Under the pieces are notes generated by a model. The model was given only the letters and a program-made list of their open reading frames with translations, had not been told where the DNA came from and did not search any database. A DNA stretch of 64,000 nucleotides, taken from NCBI GenBank assembly GCA_028280355.1, contig JANQMB010000317.1, forward strand, positions 1 through 64,000, given 5' to 3'. Position 1 is the stretch's first letter; each line of letters begins with the position of its first letter. The translations under genes and the position numbers were made by a program. The DNA is from Verrucomicrobiales bacterium. Lineage in GTDB: Bacteria > Verrucomicrobiota > Verrucomicrobiia > Verrucomicrobiales > DEV007. Below are positions 53,062-62,766 of this stretch, one piece after another.

Positions 53062-54231
53062 CTAGAGAGCGACGCCGTAAAATTCGATGAAATCGTCGGC
53101 GGTTACAGGGCGCGGGTTGAAATTCGCCGTCCATTGGCCGGCCGCTTCCTCGGCGAGCATCGGTAGGTCCCCCTCCCCGATCCCAAATCCAGAAATCTGG
53201 GTCGGCATGCCGGCGAGCTCCAGCAGGGTGGTCATCCGCGTGGCGAGATCGGCGTCGGTCAGCGCGGCGTAGGTCGTGGCGACGTCGGGCTGCGCGGCGT
53301 TGAACCGGATCACGTGGGGCAGCATGGCGCCGACGGCCTCCCCGTGGACGGCGCCGAAATGGGCGGTGAGCGGGTTGGCCGCGGCGTGGGCGGCGCCCAG
53401 CATGCTGTTCTCGATCGCCGTGCCCGCGTAGGCGGCGCCGAGCTGCATCCGGGCGCGGGCCTCGAGGTCCCTGGGGTCCTTGATCACCCGCTCGAAGCTG
53501 TGGTCGAGGAGACGGAAGGCGAGCTTGGAGTAGGCGCCGCTGACCTCCGTCCGCTTGTTGGTGACCGCGGTCTCGACGGCGTGGGTCAGGGCGTCGATGC
53601 CGGTGTGGGCGGTGACCAGCGCCGGCTGGGTGAGGGTCAGCTCGGGGTCGAGGATCGCCACCCTGGCGGCGGCCTTCTTGTCGCCGCAGGCCATCTTCAT
53701 GTGCGTCTCGGCATCGGCGATGAGGGCGAAGCTCTGGCACTCGCTGCCGGTTCCGGCGGTGGTGGGGATCGCGATCAGCGGCAACATCTCTTCCCCCGCC
53801 TTGCCGACGCCCCAGTAGTCCTTCATCTCGCCGCCGTTGGTGAGGATGAAGTTGCAGCCCTTGGCCGTGTCCATGCTAGAGCCGCCGCCGAGGCCGACGA
53901 TCAGATCGATCTCCCCCGCCCTGGCGGCCTGGACGCAGCGCCCCACGTCCTCGGTGGTCGGGTTTTCGTGGACTTCATCGAACAGGACGACTCCGAGGCC
54001 AGCCTTTCTCAAGTGGGAACTCACCCACTCTGCGTGGCCCGCCTTGGCGATTCCAGGGTCGGTCACCAATAAAACGCGCGATCCCCCGCAGCCGCGCGCC
54101 AGCTCGCCGACCCGCGATACCGCACCCGGGCCGAAGACGACCTGCGTCCCCGGCGTGTGCGCGAAGGCGACCACCTCGTCGGGGGCACCGAGCCCATCAC
54201 ACAGGGCGCTGGCGGTCAGCGGGGCGCTCAT
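53062..54231 (-). CDS. iron-containing alcohol dehydrogenase
   Basis: 389 residues from the ATG at 54231. The Rossmann-like N-terminal part has GGGSSMDTAKGCNFIL, the NAD(P)-binding signature of the family, and the metal-binding C-terminal part has ENSMLGAAHAAANPL and HFGAVHGEAVGAMLPHV, which supply the His ligands. Family members interconvert alcohols and aldehydes with NAD(P)H. It overlaps the upstream aldehyde-dehydrogenase-like gene by four bases, so the pair would pass an aldehyde on directly. First clear backbone gene right of the island. Confidence 0.93.
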   Translation of the reverse strand: MSAPLTASALCDGLGAPDEVVAFAHTPGTQVVFGPGAVSRVGELARGCGGSRVLLVTDPGIAKAGHAEWVSSHLRKAGLGVVLFDEVHENPTTEDVGRCVQAARAGEIDLIVGLGGGSSMDTAKGCNFILTNGGEMKDYWGVGKAGEEMLPLIAIPTTAGTGSECQSFALIADAETHMKMACGDKKAAARVAILDPELTLTQPALVTAHTGIDALTHAVETAVTNKRTEVSGAYSKLAFRLLDHSFERVIKDPRDLEARARMQLGAAYAGTAIENSMLGAAHAAANPLTAHFGAVHGEAVGAMLPHVIRFNAAQPDVATTYAALTDADLATRMTTLLELAGMPTQISGFGIGEGDLPMLAEEAAGQWTANFNPRPVTADDFIEFYGVAL

Positions 54232-55658
54232 GCGACCTGGATGCTGCGGCGGCGGTAGAGGAACTCGAAGAGGTTGCCCTCGTGCGGTTGGTCCCACTCC
54301 ACCTGGTTGGTCGGCATGGCGCCGACGTTGAGCCGCTCGATGTGTGGCGCGGCGACGAGCTGGTCGAGCCAGCCCCGGTCCCCCGAGACCGCGGTGACGG
54401 CGAGCGACTTGCCGATGGCGCCGAGCATCTCCGCCTGCGGCATCTCGACCACGCTGGCGTAGGGGAAGAGGAACTCCGTGTTGCCGATCGGGTGGTCGAT
54501 GGAGTCGCAGCGGGTGATCGTCGGAACCATGTAGTGCATGCCGTCGAGCTGCAGGTAGCGGTCGCCGCCGCCGCGTTTTTCGAGGCTGAGGTCGCGGGCG
54601 CCACCTTCGGCGAGGCCGTCCTCGATGCTACCGTTGATCCACTCGGCCATCTTCGGGTTGGCGAAACCGGACAGCGTGGCCTCCGGGTCGTCCTGCTTGC
54701 GGGCGGTCATCGGCAGGAGCGCTTCGGCGAGCGCCCCGGCGATCTCGTCCGCATACTTCGGCACCACCACGCAGCTGGCGTTGATGCAGGAGCGGCCGGA
54801 GTTGGCGCTGATCGAACGCACCATGAGGTCGAGGTGGTCGCGCCAGTTCTCGATCTGGTCGTCGCCGATGAGGATCTTCGAGCGGCCGGCGCCGTGCACC
54901 TCGACCCGCGGGTCGTTCTCATACTGTTTCACCGTCTCGTCCCCACCGAACAGCATCACGCGCCCACAGCGGCGGATGATGGCCGCCGAACCGTCGTGGT
55001 CGGCCGGGTAGAAGCTGAAGGCCTCGGGCGGCGCCCCCGCCTTGATAAAGGCCTGGATGACCCGCCAGGGCGTCCAGGGCTCCTCGCGCCCCGGCTTGAG
55101 CACCACCGGGGTCTTCATGGCGATCGCCGGGATCCACAGCGCGTTCACCGCCGGGCTGTTGGACGGCAAGATCACACCCAGCGCCTCGGCGGTCGGCACG
55201 AAGGACACCCGCACGCCGTTCTGGACCGAATAGCCGCTGTCGAGCACCTCGGGCGAGAGCCCCCGGCTGAGCCCTTTGAAGATGGTCGGCACCTGAGCGA
55301 ACACCCCGTGCAGGCGCTCCATGTTCATGCGGATGAGCGTGTGCGGAAGCCCGCTGGTCGCAGCCAGCGAGTGCAGGTAGTCGTCCGGCGACTGGAGCTG
55401 GCCGCCGTCGCCCACCGGCAGGTCGTCCTTCAGGAAGGCGTCCCCCGCCCTCAGTGTGATGTCGAGCAGCTCCCCGGTGCTGAACCCCTGCAGCGCCCTG
55501 CGCCCGGCGCCGAGGTCGAGCAGGTCGCGACGCACCAGGCCCGAGTTCGCCATGGTGATCTCCGCCACCGGGTCGCCGCCGGCGACCGGGGTGATCTCCT
55601 GGGCGTCGAGGCTGCGGTAGGCCTTGCCGCTTCTCAATATCGGGATTGTCAGCGCCAT
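54228..55658 (-). CDS. aldehyde dehydrogenase-family protein, acyl-CoA reductase-like
   Basis: 476 residues. The nucleotide-binding part has VILPSNSPAVNALWIPAIAM and PVVLKPGREEPWTP; the catalytic Cys lies in SGRSCINASCVVVP. The catalytic Glu of hydrolytic aldehyde dehydrogenases is not evident, which suits CoA-dependent reduction (LuxC- or CoA-acylating type). With the alcohol dehydrogenase coupled downstream and an acyl-activating enzyme upstream, reduction of an acyl-CoA to an alcohol, or the reverse, is likely; direction and substrate are inferred. Confidence 0.85.
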   Translation of the reverse strand: MALTIPILRSGKAYRSLDAQEITPVAGGDPVAEITMANSGLVRRDLLDLGAGRRALQGFSTGELLDITLRAGDAFLKDDLPVGDGGQLQSPDDYLHSLAATSGLPHTLIRMNMERLHGVFAQVPTIFKGLSRGLSPEVLDSGYSVQNGVRVSFVPTAEALGVILPSNSPAVNALWIPAIAMKTPVVLKPGREEPWTPWRVIQAFIKAGAPPEAFSFYPADHDGSAAIIRRCGRVMLFGGDETVKQYENDPRVEVHGAGRSKILIGDDQIENWRDHLDLMVRSISANSGRSCINASCVVVPKYADEIAGALAEALLPMTARKQDDPEATLSGFANPKMAEWINGSIEDGLAEGGARDLSLEKRGGGDRYLQLDGMHYMVPTITRCDSIDHPIGNTEFLFPYASVVEMPQAEMLGAIGKSLAVTAVSGDRGWLDQLVAAPHIERLNVGAMPTNQVEWDQPHEGNLFEFLYRRRSIQVA

Positions 55659-55742
55659 TTCAGAGGGATCGGTAATCAGTGATCAGAAGTCAGTGTCCCG
55701 CCCGGCTGCCATTTGCGAAGTCCGATCACCTTAGATGCAAAG

Positions 55743-56798
55743 TTAGTAGACCCCCTCCACGACTTTCTTTTCCATCGCGCCGAAGGGGCGGACGTCGCCG
55801 ACGCCGTCCCAGGGGTATCTGTCGATCGGGTGGCGGCGGATGGCCTCGTCGCGCTCGAGGAAACGCGGCATGAAGAACTCCTTGGTGAGCGTGGTCAGTT
55901 CGACGCGGCCGTATTCGCCGTAGTCGACGGTCCTCGCGGTGTCTTTCGGATCGACGATGCGCAGCGCGGCGCGCGGCTGTGGGGCGTAGTAGGTGACGCT
56001 GTAGGTCTCGTCCAGCGGGCGGCTGGCGGCGAGCCCCATCAGGGTGTTGCCGTAGGTGGGGACGAGCTGGGTCTCCCCCTCAAGGACCTCCTCCACCCAG
56101 AAGCGCACCGCCTGCGGGGTCATCGTGGTGCCGCCACAGAAGACACCCCTGATGCCGGAGCCGGGGATGGAGATGCGCTCGCCGATCGCCTCGAGGATCT
56201 TCGGCGTGGTGAACATGCAGGCGATGTCGCGGTGCTTGATGATCTCCACCGCCTGGTCGACGACGTGTTTCTGGTAGCGCTCGACCTCGTCGATCTGTTT
56301 GCGGACGATGAGCTTCTTCACCCAGCGCGGGTCGAGGTCGATGTGGTAGCAGCTGCCGCCGCGGAACTGCGCCAGGTGCTCGACCGCCAGCCGCAGGCGC
56401 CGCGGTCCGGTGGGGCCGACCATGATCCAGTTGCCGCCGCGCGGGAAGTGTTCGTCGGAGAGGGTGTCCGAGAACATTTCGTAATCGTGCTTGTAGTCGT
56501 CCCAGCCGACGCGCTGTTTGGGCAGGCCGGTGGTGCCCCCGGTCTCGAAGACGTTGAAGGGGCGGCCGCCCATCCCTTTCGGGACAAAGCGCTCGTTTTT
56601 CTCGTCGCGCAGCCACTCGTCCTGGAAGTGGTCGAACTTGTGGATGTCGTCGAAGGACGCGATCTCCCCCCGCGGGTCCCAGCCCGCCTCCCGCTTCCAG
56701 TCGAGCCAGAAGGGGCAGCCGGTCTCTTCGGAGAAATGCCAGGCGAGGATCTCCTTGAGGTGGGCGTCGAGCTGGGCGCGGGCTTCGTCGGCGGTCAT
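55743..56798 (-). CDS. phenylacetate-CoA ligase-like AMP-forming enzyme
   Basis: 351 residues. The adenylate-forming signature FETGGTTGLPK is at about residues 85-95, and GVFCGGTTMTPQAVRFW and YGNTLMG follow, as in the PaaK branch. It is shorter than PaaK (about 430), ending at FGAMEKKVVEGVY with little of the mobile C-terminal domain, so it may only adenylate or may work with a partner. Sits 84 bases upstream of the acyl-CoA reductase-like gene. Activation of a carboxylic acid for reduction is the best reading. Confidence 0.85.
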   Translation of the reverse strand: MTADEARAQLDAHLKEILAWHFSEETGCPFWLDWKREAGWDPRGEIASFDDIHKFDHFQDEWLRDEKNERFVPKGMGGRPFNVFETGGTTGLPKQRVGWDDYKHDYEMFSDTLSDEHFPRGGNWIMVGPTGPRRLRLAVEHLAQFRGGSCYHIDLDPRWVKKLIVRKQIDEVERYQKHVVDQAVEIIKHRDIACMFTTPKILEAIGERISIPGSGIRGVFCGGTTMTPQAVRFWVEEVLEGETQLVPTYGNTLMGLAASRPLDETYSVTYYAPQPRAALRIVDPKDTARTVDYGEYGRVELTTLTKEFFMPRFLERDEAIRRHPIDRYPWDGVGDVRPFGAMEKKVVEGVY

Positions 56799-56870
56799 GG
56801 GTGGTGGGAATTGGAAACTGGCGAGCCCCGAGGGCGGTCTCAGGCGAGGGGCGGGTCTCGGTGGGACGAC

Positions 56871-58496
56871 CTAGAACTTCGGGAAGAACTTGTCGATCGT
56901 CGCCTGGCTCGGCTTCGGGGTGAGGGCGGACACCAGCAACATCGCGAGGGCGCCGGCGCCGAAGCTGAGCGCCACGGGCATGACGCCACCGAACACGGTG
57001 TATTCCCCTCCCCACCCGGACTGGGCGAAGAAGTAAAGCCAGGTGCCCATCGCGGCGACGACCGATGCGTAGGCGCCCATCTTGGTCGCGCCCCTCCAAT
57101 AGAGAGCGGCGAAGACGAGCGGGGTGAGGCTGGCGAAGCCGGAGAAGCTCCAGACTGCGAGGTCGAAGACGTTGCCGCCGCGCAGGGAGATGAGGTAGGT
57201 CAGGATCACGATGGCGACGACGAAGCTCCGCGCGATGAGCACCACCTGCTTGTCGGAGAAGCGGTTCTTGCCCGTTCGGTGCAGGACGATGTCGTTGGTG
57301 AAAATCGTCCCCAGACAGAGGAACTGGGAGTCGAGCGACGACATGATGGCGGCCAGGATGCCGGCGGTGACCAGGCCGACGACCACCGGGTCGCCGATCA
57401 GGCCCTTGACCATGAGGCTGAGCACGGCGCCGACGTTGGCGTCTGGGAGCCCGCCGATGACCTTGTTGAGGGCGGCCGGCTTGGTGCCCTCGATACCGCC
57501 GGCGAAGGCGGCGGTCGCCCACAGGCCGATCAACACGCAGGGCACCCAGACGATCATGATGCAGAGCGGGTGGGCGATGACCGTGAGGCGGAAGCTCTTG
57601 GCGCTGCGGGCCGTGAGCCAGTGCTGGAACAGGTGCGGGAACATCCCGACGCTGAGCGGGATGAACATGTAGGTGAGGAACATCCACGACGGAACGCCGA
57701 CCTCCCGGGTGAAGGTTCCCGCCTTGGACGCCACCTCCAATTCGCTCGGGGTGCGCACCAGGTGGGCGCCGTTGGCGGCCTCGATCGCCTTGGCGAGGCC
57801 GCCGAGCTTGGTGCTGATCAGGTAGAAGGCGAGCAGCCCCATACACATGAAGACGAGCGTCTGGAAGGTGTTGGCCCAGGCGGCGGCGCGGGAGCCGCCG
57901 CTGAAGACGTAGGCGAGCACCACCATGCAGATCACCAGCCCGGTGAGCCAGCTCGGCACGGAGCCGCCGGTCGCCGCGAAGGTCTCCGGGAACATCCCCT
58001 TGGTCACACCGGCGATGGTCTTGCCGGCGCCGAGCACGCCGATCAGCAGGTAGGGGATGACCAGGCCGACGAGGATCGGGAAGAGCAGGTAGCCGAGGCG
58101 GTTGGACTCGTACCGGTCGCGGAAGAACTGGATCTGCGTCACGTACCCGTAGCGCTTGCCGAAGGCCCACAGCTTGATGCCGATGAGGAAGAAGCAGGCA
58201 GCGTGGATGAGGCCCGAGCTGGAGGCCATGAGCCCGTAGGTGCCGACGCCACGCTGGAAGGCCTTGCCGGTCGAGCCGACCAACGCGAAGGCCGTCATGG
58301 TGGTGCCGAACACCGACATCAGCAGCATGAACGGCCCGATGCTGCGGCTGGCGACGAAGTAGTCGGTGCTGGTGCCCCGGAACAGTTTAGCGCTGAACAG
58401 GGCCAGGGCCAGCAGCAGGCCGAGGTAGATGGCGATGACGACCAGCGGCGTGACGGGCGGCGGCGGGCCGGCGGCGAGAGTCTGCATCGGGTCCAC
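56871..58496 (-). CDS. sodium:solute symporter (SSS family)
   Basis: 541 residues with about 13 membrane helices. The family pattern is clear in STDYFVASRSIGPFMLLMS and TTMTAFALVGSTGKAFQRG near the start and IPYLLIGVLGAGKTIAGVTK later. The LAAIMSSLDSQFLCLGTIFT stretch is the conserved sodium-site helix. Imports an organic solute with sodium; substrate not readable, but the position before the acid-activating gene suggests a carboxylate. A DUF3311-like small gene lies four bases upstream. Confidence 0.92.
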   Translation of the reverse strand: MDPMQTLAAGPPPPVTPLVVIAIYLGLLLALALFSAKLFRGTSTDYFVASRSIGPFMLLMSVFGTTMTAFALVGSTGKAFQRGVGTYGLMASSSGLIHAACFFLIGIKLWAFGKRYGYVTQIQFFRDRYESNRLGYLLFPILVGLVIPYLLIGVLGAGKTIAGVTKGMFPETFAATGGSVPSWLTGLVICMVVLAYVFSGGSRAAAWANTFQTLVFMCMGLLAFYLISTKLGGLAKAIEAANGAHLVRTPSELEVASKAGTFTREVGVPSWMFLTYMFIPLSVGMFPHLFQHWLTARSAKSFRLTVIAHPLCIMIVWVPCVLIGLWATAAFAGGIEGTKPAALNKVIGGLPDANVGAVLSLMVKGLIGDPVVVGLVTAGILAAIMSSLDSQFLCLGTIFTNDIVLHRTGKNRFSDKQVVLIARSFVVAIVILTYLISLRGGNVFDLAVWSFSGFASLTPLVFAALYWRGATKMGAYASVVAAMGTWLYFFAQSGWGGEYTVFGGVMPVALSFGAGALAMLLVSALTPKPSQATIDKFFPKF

Positions 58497-58500
58497 GGCG

Positions 58501-58728
58501 CTATTCGTTGTCCTCCCCGCCCTCGGCCCAGTCCTCGATGTGCCGCGGCCAGGCGATCTTGATCGTGAGAGCCCACAGGCAGACCGCGGCGAGCGAGTAG
58601 CAGGCGTGGTAGAACAGGCCGATCGGCATGAACCCGAAAACCAGCGCGTCGCTGTCCCAGTTCCAGAAATCCTGGTGTAGGATCGCGAGGGCGATCGCCA
58701 GGAGGACGATGAGGCGTTGCGGCGTCAT
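58501..58728 (-). CDS. small DUF3311-like membrane subunit of the symporter
   Basis: 75 residues from the ATG at 58728. Two helices (LIVLLAIALAILHQDFW and LFYHACYSLAAVCLWALTI) with PIGLFYH in between match small proteins encoded directly before SSS transporters. Its stop is four bases before the symporter start, so translation is probably coupled. Likely an accessory subunit. Confidence 0.82.
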   Translation of the reverse strand: MTPQRLIVLLAIALAILHQDFWNWDSDALVFGFMPIGLFYHACYSLAAVCLWALTIKIAWPRHIEDWAEGGEDNE

Positions 58729-58790
58729 GGGTGGGCGTGGGCTCCAGCTCGGTTCGGTCTGGCGGATCTTCTCGGACCCCGTCTCGGGGA

Positions 58791-60326
58791 CTACTTCGCC
58801 GCGGTCGTCCCCCCGCCCCCCTCGAACGCGTAGAGGTGGGTCTGGCTGGCGATGTAGAGGACGCCGTTGCCGACCACCGGGCTGGCGTAGACAGGGGCGG
58901 AGAACTCGATCACCGCGAGCTTCTCCATCTCCCTGCCGTGCTTGAGGACGATCACCTCGCCGTCCTCGTTGCCGATGTAGACCTTGCCATCGACGACCAG
59001 GGTCGAGCCCCAGATGTGGCTCTTCGTATCGAACATCCAGACCTTCTCGCCGGTCTTCTCGTCGACGCAGTGGACGCGGCCGCGGTAGTCCGCGCCGTAG
59101 ACCAGGCCGTCGGCGACGGAGACCGTCGAGATGCCGCGCTCGATCTCCGTGTAGTCCCACACCACCTTGCCGGTCTTCGCGTCGACGCAGATCATGCGGC
59201 CGACCCCCTCGCCGTGCTCCGGGTCCTGGCCGATGAGGGCGAAGACCTTGCCGTCGTGGTAGACCGGCGAGCAGATGAACTCGCTCGGCCCCTCGAAGGT
59301 GGCGTATTTGATCTTCTTGCCGTCCTTGTCGACCCGGTATTCGGGGAGGTTGCCGTCCACCTTCCAGTTCTCCGGCAGGATCAGGAAGCCCTCCTCGTCC
59401 TCCTTCGCGTCGGGGCTAAAGCTGTAGAGGAACCCGTCGCCGCCGCCGAAGAACAGGGTCGGGTCGCCATCGACCTCGGCGACCATCGGGCTCGACCAGG
59501 TGCAGTGCATGACCGCTTCGCTGATCCCGGAGGCCTCCTCGCCGACCAGCTCGCCGCTCCCGGGGTCGAGCAGGATGAGGCTGGGCGCCTGCGGGGCCGG
59601 GATGTTGAGGTGTGACCAGTCGACGCCGTTGGAGGTGGTCACCGCGAGCTTGCCGTCGATCATCGCAGCCGAGGAGCTGGCGATGTTGTGCGGGAAGATC
59701 CCGAGCTCCTCGCGCATGTCGAACACCCAGATGATGTCGCCGTCCTTCTCGCCGGGCTCGACGACCTTGCCGTCGGCGGCCATGTATTTCGCCTCGTCCT
59801 TGAACGGCCCGTCGTTGCCATCCGCCATGCCGTCCATGTCGAGGCAGACCACCTGGCAGCGGTTGGTGATGACGTAGGCCCTGCCGTTCTCGATGAGCGG
59901 CGAGGAGCAGACGCCGAGGTACTCCCAGTCGGAGACCTTGCCGGCGCCGAGCTTGGGGATGACGAGCTGCCAGAGGAAGCCCCCGTCCTCCTCGTCGAAA
60001 CACATCACGATGCCGCGGTCGCCCTGGTGGTTCTGGTCGCGCGGCGACTCGTTGTTGGTCCCGATGAGCACCTTGCCCTCGGCGATCGTCGGCGTCCCGT
60101 AGCTCTGCGAGCCGATCTTGGCGACCCATTTGACGTTCTTGGTCGTCGCGAGGTCGATCTCCTCGGTGCCCTTCTTCTTCTTGCCCGGCCCCACCTCGGC
60201 GGGGATCCCCTTGGCGTCGGACACCATGTTGTTGTGGCCGGTGCCGCCCCACTTTGGCCAGTCGCCGGCGAGGGCGGACGCGGCGGTGGCGGCGGAGACG
60301 GCGAGGGTGGTCAGGGCGGTTTTCAT
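58791..60326 (-). CDS. secreted PQQ-like beta-propeller protein
   Basis: 511 residues from the ATG at 60326; a signal peptide follows (TTLAVSAATAASALAG). Repeated WD-like strands such as GSQSYGTPTIAEGKVLIGTN, CVDAKTGKVVWDYTE, CVDEKTGEKVWMFD and NGVLYIASQTHLYAF form an eight-bladed propeller of the PQQ/BamB type. Residues that bind PQQ in quinoprotein dehydrogenases are not evident, so it is more likely a binding or scaffold protein. First of three related genes in series. Confidence 0.88.
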   Translation of the reverse strand: MKTALTTLAVSAATAASALAGDWPKWGGTGHNNMVSDAKGIPAEVGPGKKKKGTEEIDLATTKNVKWVAKIGSQSYGTPTIAEGKVLIGTNNESPRDQNHQGDRGIVMCFDEEDGGFLWQLVIPKLGAGKVSDWEYLGVCSSPLIENGRAYVITNRCQVVCLDMDGMADGNDGPFKDEAKYMAADGKVVEPGEKDGDIIWVFDMREELGIFPHNIASSSAAMIDGKLAVTTSNGVDWSHLNIPAPQAPSLILLDPGSGELVGEEASGISEAVMHCTWSSPMVAEVDGDPTLFFGGGDGFLYSFSPDAKEDEEGFLILPENWKVDGNLPEYRVDKDGKKIKYATFEGPSEFICSPVYHDGKVFALIGQDPEHGEGVGRMICVDAKTGKVVWDYTEIERGISTVSVADGLVYGADYRGRVHCVDEKTGEKVWMFDTKSHIWGSTLVVDGKVYIGNEDGEVIVLKHGREMEKLAVIEFSAPVYASPVVGNGVLYIASQTHLYAFEGGGGTTAAK

Positions 60327-60381
60327 GATCGTTGGCGGGTTGTCGGTGTGGCCCCCGGACTCGCGTCCCCGGGGCCAGGGC

Positions 60382-62646
60382 CTACTTGCTGGGGGTAATC
60401 TTGATGTTGTCGACGTAGACCGGTTTCTGGCTCTGGGGCGAGAAGCCGAACAGGCCCGGGGCGCCCCGGGTGTGGCCTTTCTCGTGCTGGACCTCGATCG
60501 TCCACCCCTCGGGCTCCGCCTCGCCGCGGGGCCAGGCCTTGGCCCGCACGGTGGCGGTCCCACCCGCGTCGACATCGACGCGGCACTTCAGGGTGTACCA
60601 GGTCTTGTATTTGATCGGGAAGCGCACGGACTCCTTGAGGCGCTCCTGGTTGGAGCTGACCTCCAGCTTGTTCTGGTTGCCCTTGAGGACGATGTGGTAG
60701 CGCTGGTTGACCAGGCCGACGTCGGACTTGATGCGGCGGTTGCCGTCGGTCATCACGTCGGCCTGCATCGTGTATCCGCCGAGGTCAGGGTGGCCGATGA
60801 AAGTCATGGCGCGCTGGAACAACACCCGGTCGAGCGTCTTGCGCAGCACCTTATTCCCGTCGAGTTCGCGCACCTCCCATTTGAAGCGGGCGCCGATCCA
60901 CGGCAGCGGCGGGTAGGCGAATTTCTCGCCGGGGTCGACCTTTGAATCGACGGTCGTCTGGTAACCCTCGAAGTCCTCCTCGAAGGGGATCGAGTCGAGG
61001 ACGCGGCCGCGGAAGATGCCGAACACCTTCCCGTCGCCGCCCTTCCAGGCGCCGGCCGAGGTCTTCGCGTCATCCCCCGCCGCGATCGTGTCCCCGGCGA
61101 AGCTGGCGTCCATCTCGGTCTTCACTTTGGCGGTTGGCGGGATGTGCTTGGCGAACTTGACGGAGTCGCTCGTGCCCACCACGCGCCCCGCGGCGTCGAG
61201 CTGTTGGAAGACCATCTTCTGCTCGCCACCGGGTTGCAGCAACACGTCGGCCGGCACGGCGCGCAGCTCGGCGGCGGGTCCGGCCGCCACCTCGGCGGGG
61301 GCCGGCCACGGAGGGCATTCGATGCCACCCTGTTTGAACTTCCAGCAGTAGAGCCGCCTGGTGGTGTGCAGGTAGAGATGCCCGTTCCAGATGGCGGGCG
61401 ACCCGATCAGGTTCCCGTCGAGCTCGAGGGTATGGAGGATCTCTGCCCCCTCATCCGTCGGGGCGATGATGTAGAACTTGCCGCTGAAGATCGGCACGTA
61501 AAGCTTGCCGTCACAGTAGAGCGGCGACGAGTGCAGGTTGTCGTTGCCCAGCTTCTCGTGCCAGAGGACCCGGCCGGTCGCGGCGTCGACGCAGTTGAGC
61601 TCGCCCACCTTGGAGACCTGATAGACCCTGTCGCCGACGATGGTCGGCGAGCTGGTGAAGGAGACGATCGGGTTCCGCCAGACCTCGTCACCGGCCGGCA
61701 GCACGACCTGCGCCGCCGAGTGGTCGACCTCGCCGGGCATCTTCACCGCCACCATCCGCCCCTCTTCGGTAGTGTCGATGTTCTCCTTGCCGTGCGGGCA
61801 GATGACGGTGTCCTCGTAGATGACGGGGCTGGAGTTGACCCCGCCGAAGCTCATCTGGAAACGCCACAGCGGCTTGCCGTTGAGGGCGTTGACACACACC
61901 AGGTTGCCGTCGCCGGTGCCGGCGTAGAAGACGCGGGTGCCGTAGCGCGACTCGACCGCGGGCGTCGAGAAGGAGCTGTCCTTCGGGGCGATGCCGGGCT
62001 CGCTCACCCACACGAGGTGGCCGCTGCGCTTGTCGAAACCGTAGAAACGGTCGCGGGCCGGCCCCTGCTTGCCCCAGTAGCTGGTGATGCAGTGCATGAT
62101 CACCAGGTCGCCCTCGACAATTGGTGCGCCGGTGCGGCCGTTGGGGAAAGTGAGGCGGCCGAAGCGCTCCATCATCGAGTGCTCCCAGAGGATCTCCCCC
62201 GCGGCGCTGAAGGCGAGGAGGCGCCCGTTGGTGGTCTGCAGGTAGACGTTCTTGGTCTCCGGGTCGACCGCGGCGGCGCCGATCGAGTAGCGGTCGTAGA
62301 TGGTGTCGCTGATGTAGTCGCGGAAGGCGTGTTGCCAGACCTGTTCCCCCGTCTTCGCGTCGAGGCAGGTCAGGGTCTCCTCGACCTCGCCGCCCTCGCC
62401 GCGGTAGCCGAAGACGAACATTTTGCCGTCGGCCACCACCGGCGTCCCGCGCCCCTTCATGTCGAAGGTCCACGCCGGCTTCTCGTCGAACGCCCAGTCC
62501 TTGTAACTCTCGTGGCAGACCCCATCCCCGCCCGGGCCGCGCCAGGAGAACCACTGGGGCTGATCGCCCGCGGAGGCAGGCGGGAGGATGGCGAGCGAGG
62601 CGATGCCGAGGGCGGCGCGGAAGGTGGGGAGACCCGGGTTCGACAT
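60382..62646 (-). CDS. secreted PQQ-like beta-propeller with C-terminal lectin-like domain
   Basis: 754 residues from the ATG at 62646, with a signal peptide (FRAALGIASLAILPPASA). The N-terminal ~480 residues form propeller blades (CLDAKTGEQVWQHAF, CVNALNGKPLWRFQM, CVDAATGRVLWHEKL). The C-terminal ~200 residues (GYTMQADVMTDGNRRIKSDV; WYTLKCRVDVDAGGTATVRA; PVYVDNIKITPS) fit a concanavalin/DUF1080-type beta sandwich that could bind glycans. Typical of verrucomicrobial secretomes. Fifty-five bases before the next propeller gene. Confidence 0.87.
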   Translation of the reverse strand: MSNPGLPTFRAALGIASLAILPPASAGDQPQWFSWRGPGGDGVCHESYKDWAFDEKPAWTFDMKGRGTPVVADGKMFVFGYRGEGGEVEETLTCLDAKTGEQVWQHAFRDYISDTIYDRYSIGAAAVDPETKNVYLQTTNGRLLAFSAAGEILWEHSMMERFGRLTFPNGRTGAPIVEGDLVIMHCITSYWGKQGPARDRFYGFDKRSGHLVWVSEPGIAPKDSSFSTPAVESRYGTRVFYAGTGDGNLVCVNALNGKPLWRFQMSFGGVNSSPVIYEDTVICPHGKENIDTTEEGRMVAVKMPGEVDHSAAQVVLPAGDEVWRNPIVSFTSSPTIVGDRVYQVSKVGELNCVDAATGRVLWHEKLGNDNLHSSPLYCDGKLYVPIFSGKFYIIAPTDEGAEILHTLELDGNLIGSPAIWNGHLYLHTTRRLYCWKFKQGGIECPPWPAPAEVAAGPAAELRAVPADVLLQPGGEQKMVFQQLDAAGRVVGTSDSVKFAKHIPPTAKVKTEMDASFAGDTIAAGDDAKTSAGAWKGGDGKVFGIFRGRVLDSIPFEEDFEGYQTTVDSKVDPGEKFAYPPLPWIGARFKWEVRELDGNKVLRKTLDRVLFQRAMTFIGHPDLGGYTMQADVMTDGNRRIKSDVGLVNQRYHIVLKGNQNKLEVSSNQERLKESVRFPIKYKTWYTLKCRVDVDAGGTATVRAKAWPRGEAEPEGWTIEVQHEKGHTRGAPGLFGFSPQSQKPVYVDNIKITPSK

Positions 62647-62766
62647 ACGGATAGCGAGTAAAGCGGCGGGGAAATTTGGACGCAATGGATTCTTTCCTGA
62701 AAGCTAGACAAAGATGCCCCGGCCGACGTTGATCTCAACGCCCCGCGCCGCGCAACGGCCGCCCGG

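Noticed and set aside
55713-58562. A 949-residue plus-strand reading frame
   Set aside because: It is antisense to the ligase and the symporter, whose motifs are unmistakable; its composition (Gly, Asp, Glu, His, Arg) is that of a high-GC shadow frame.
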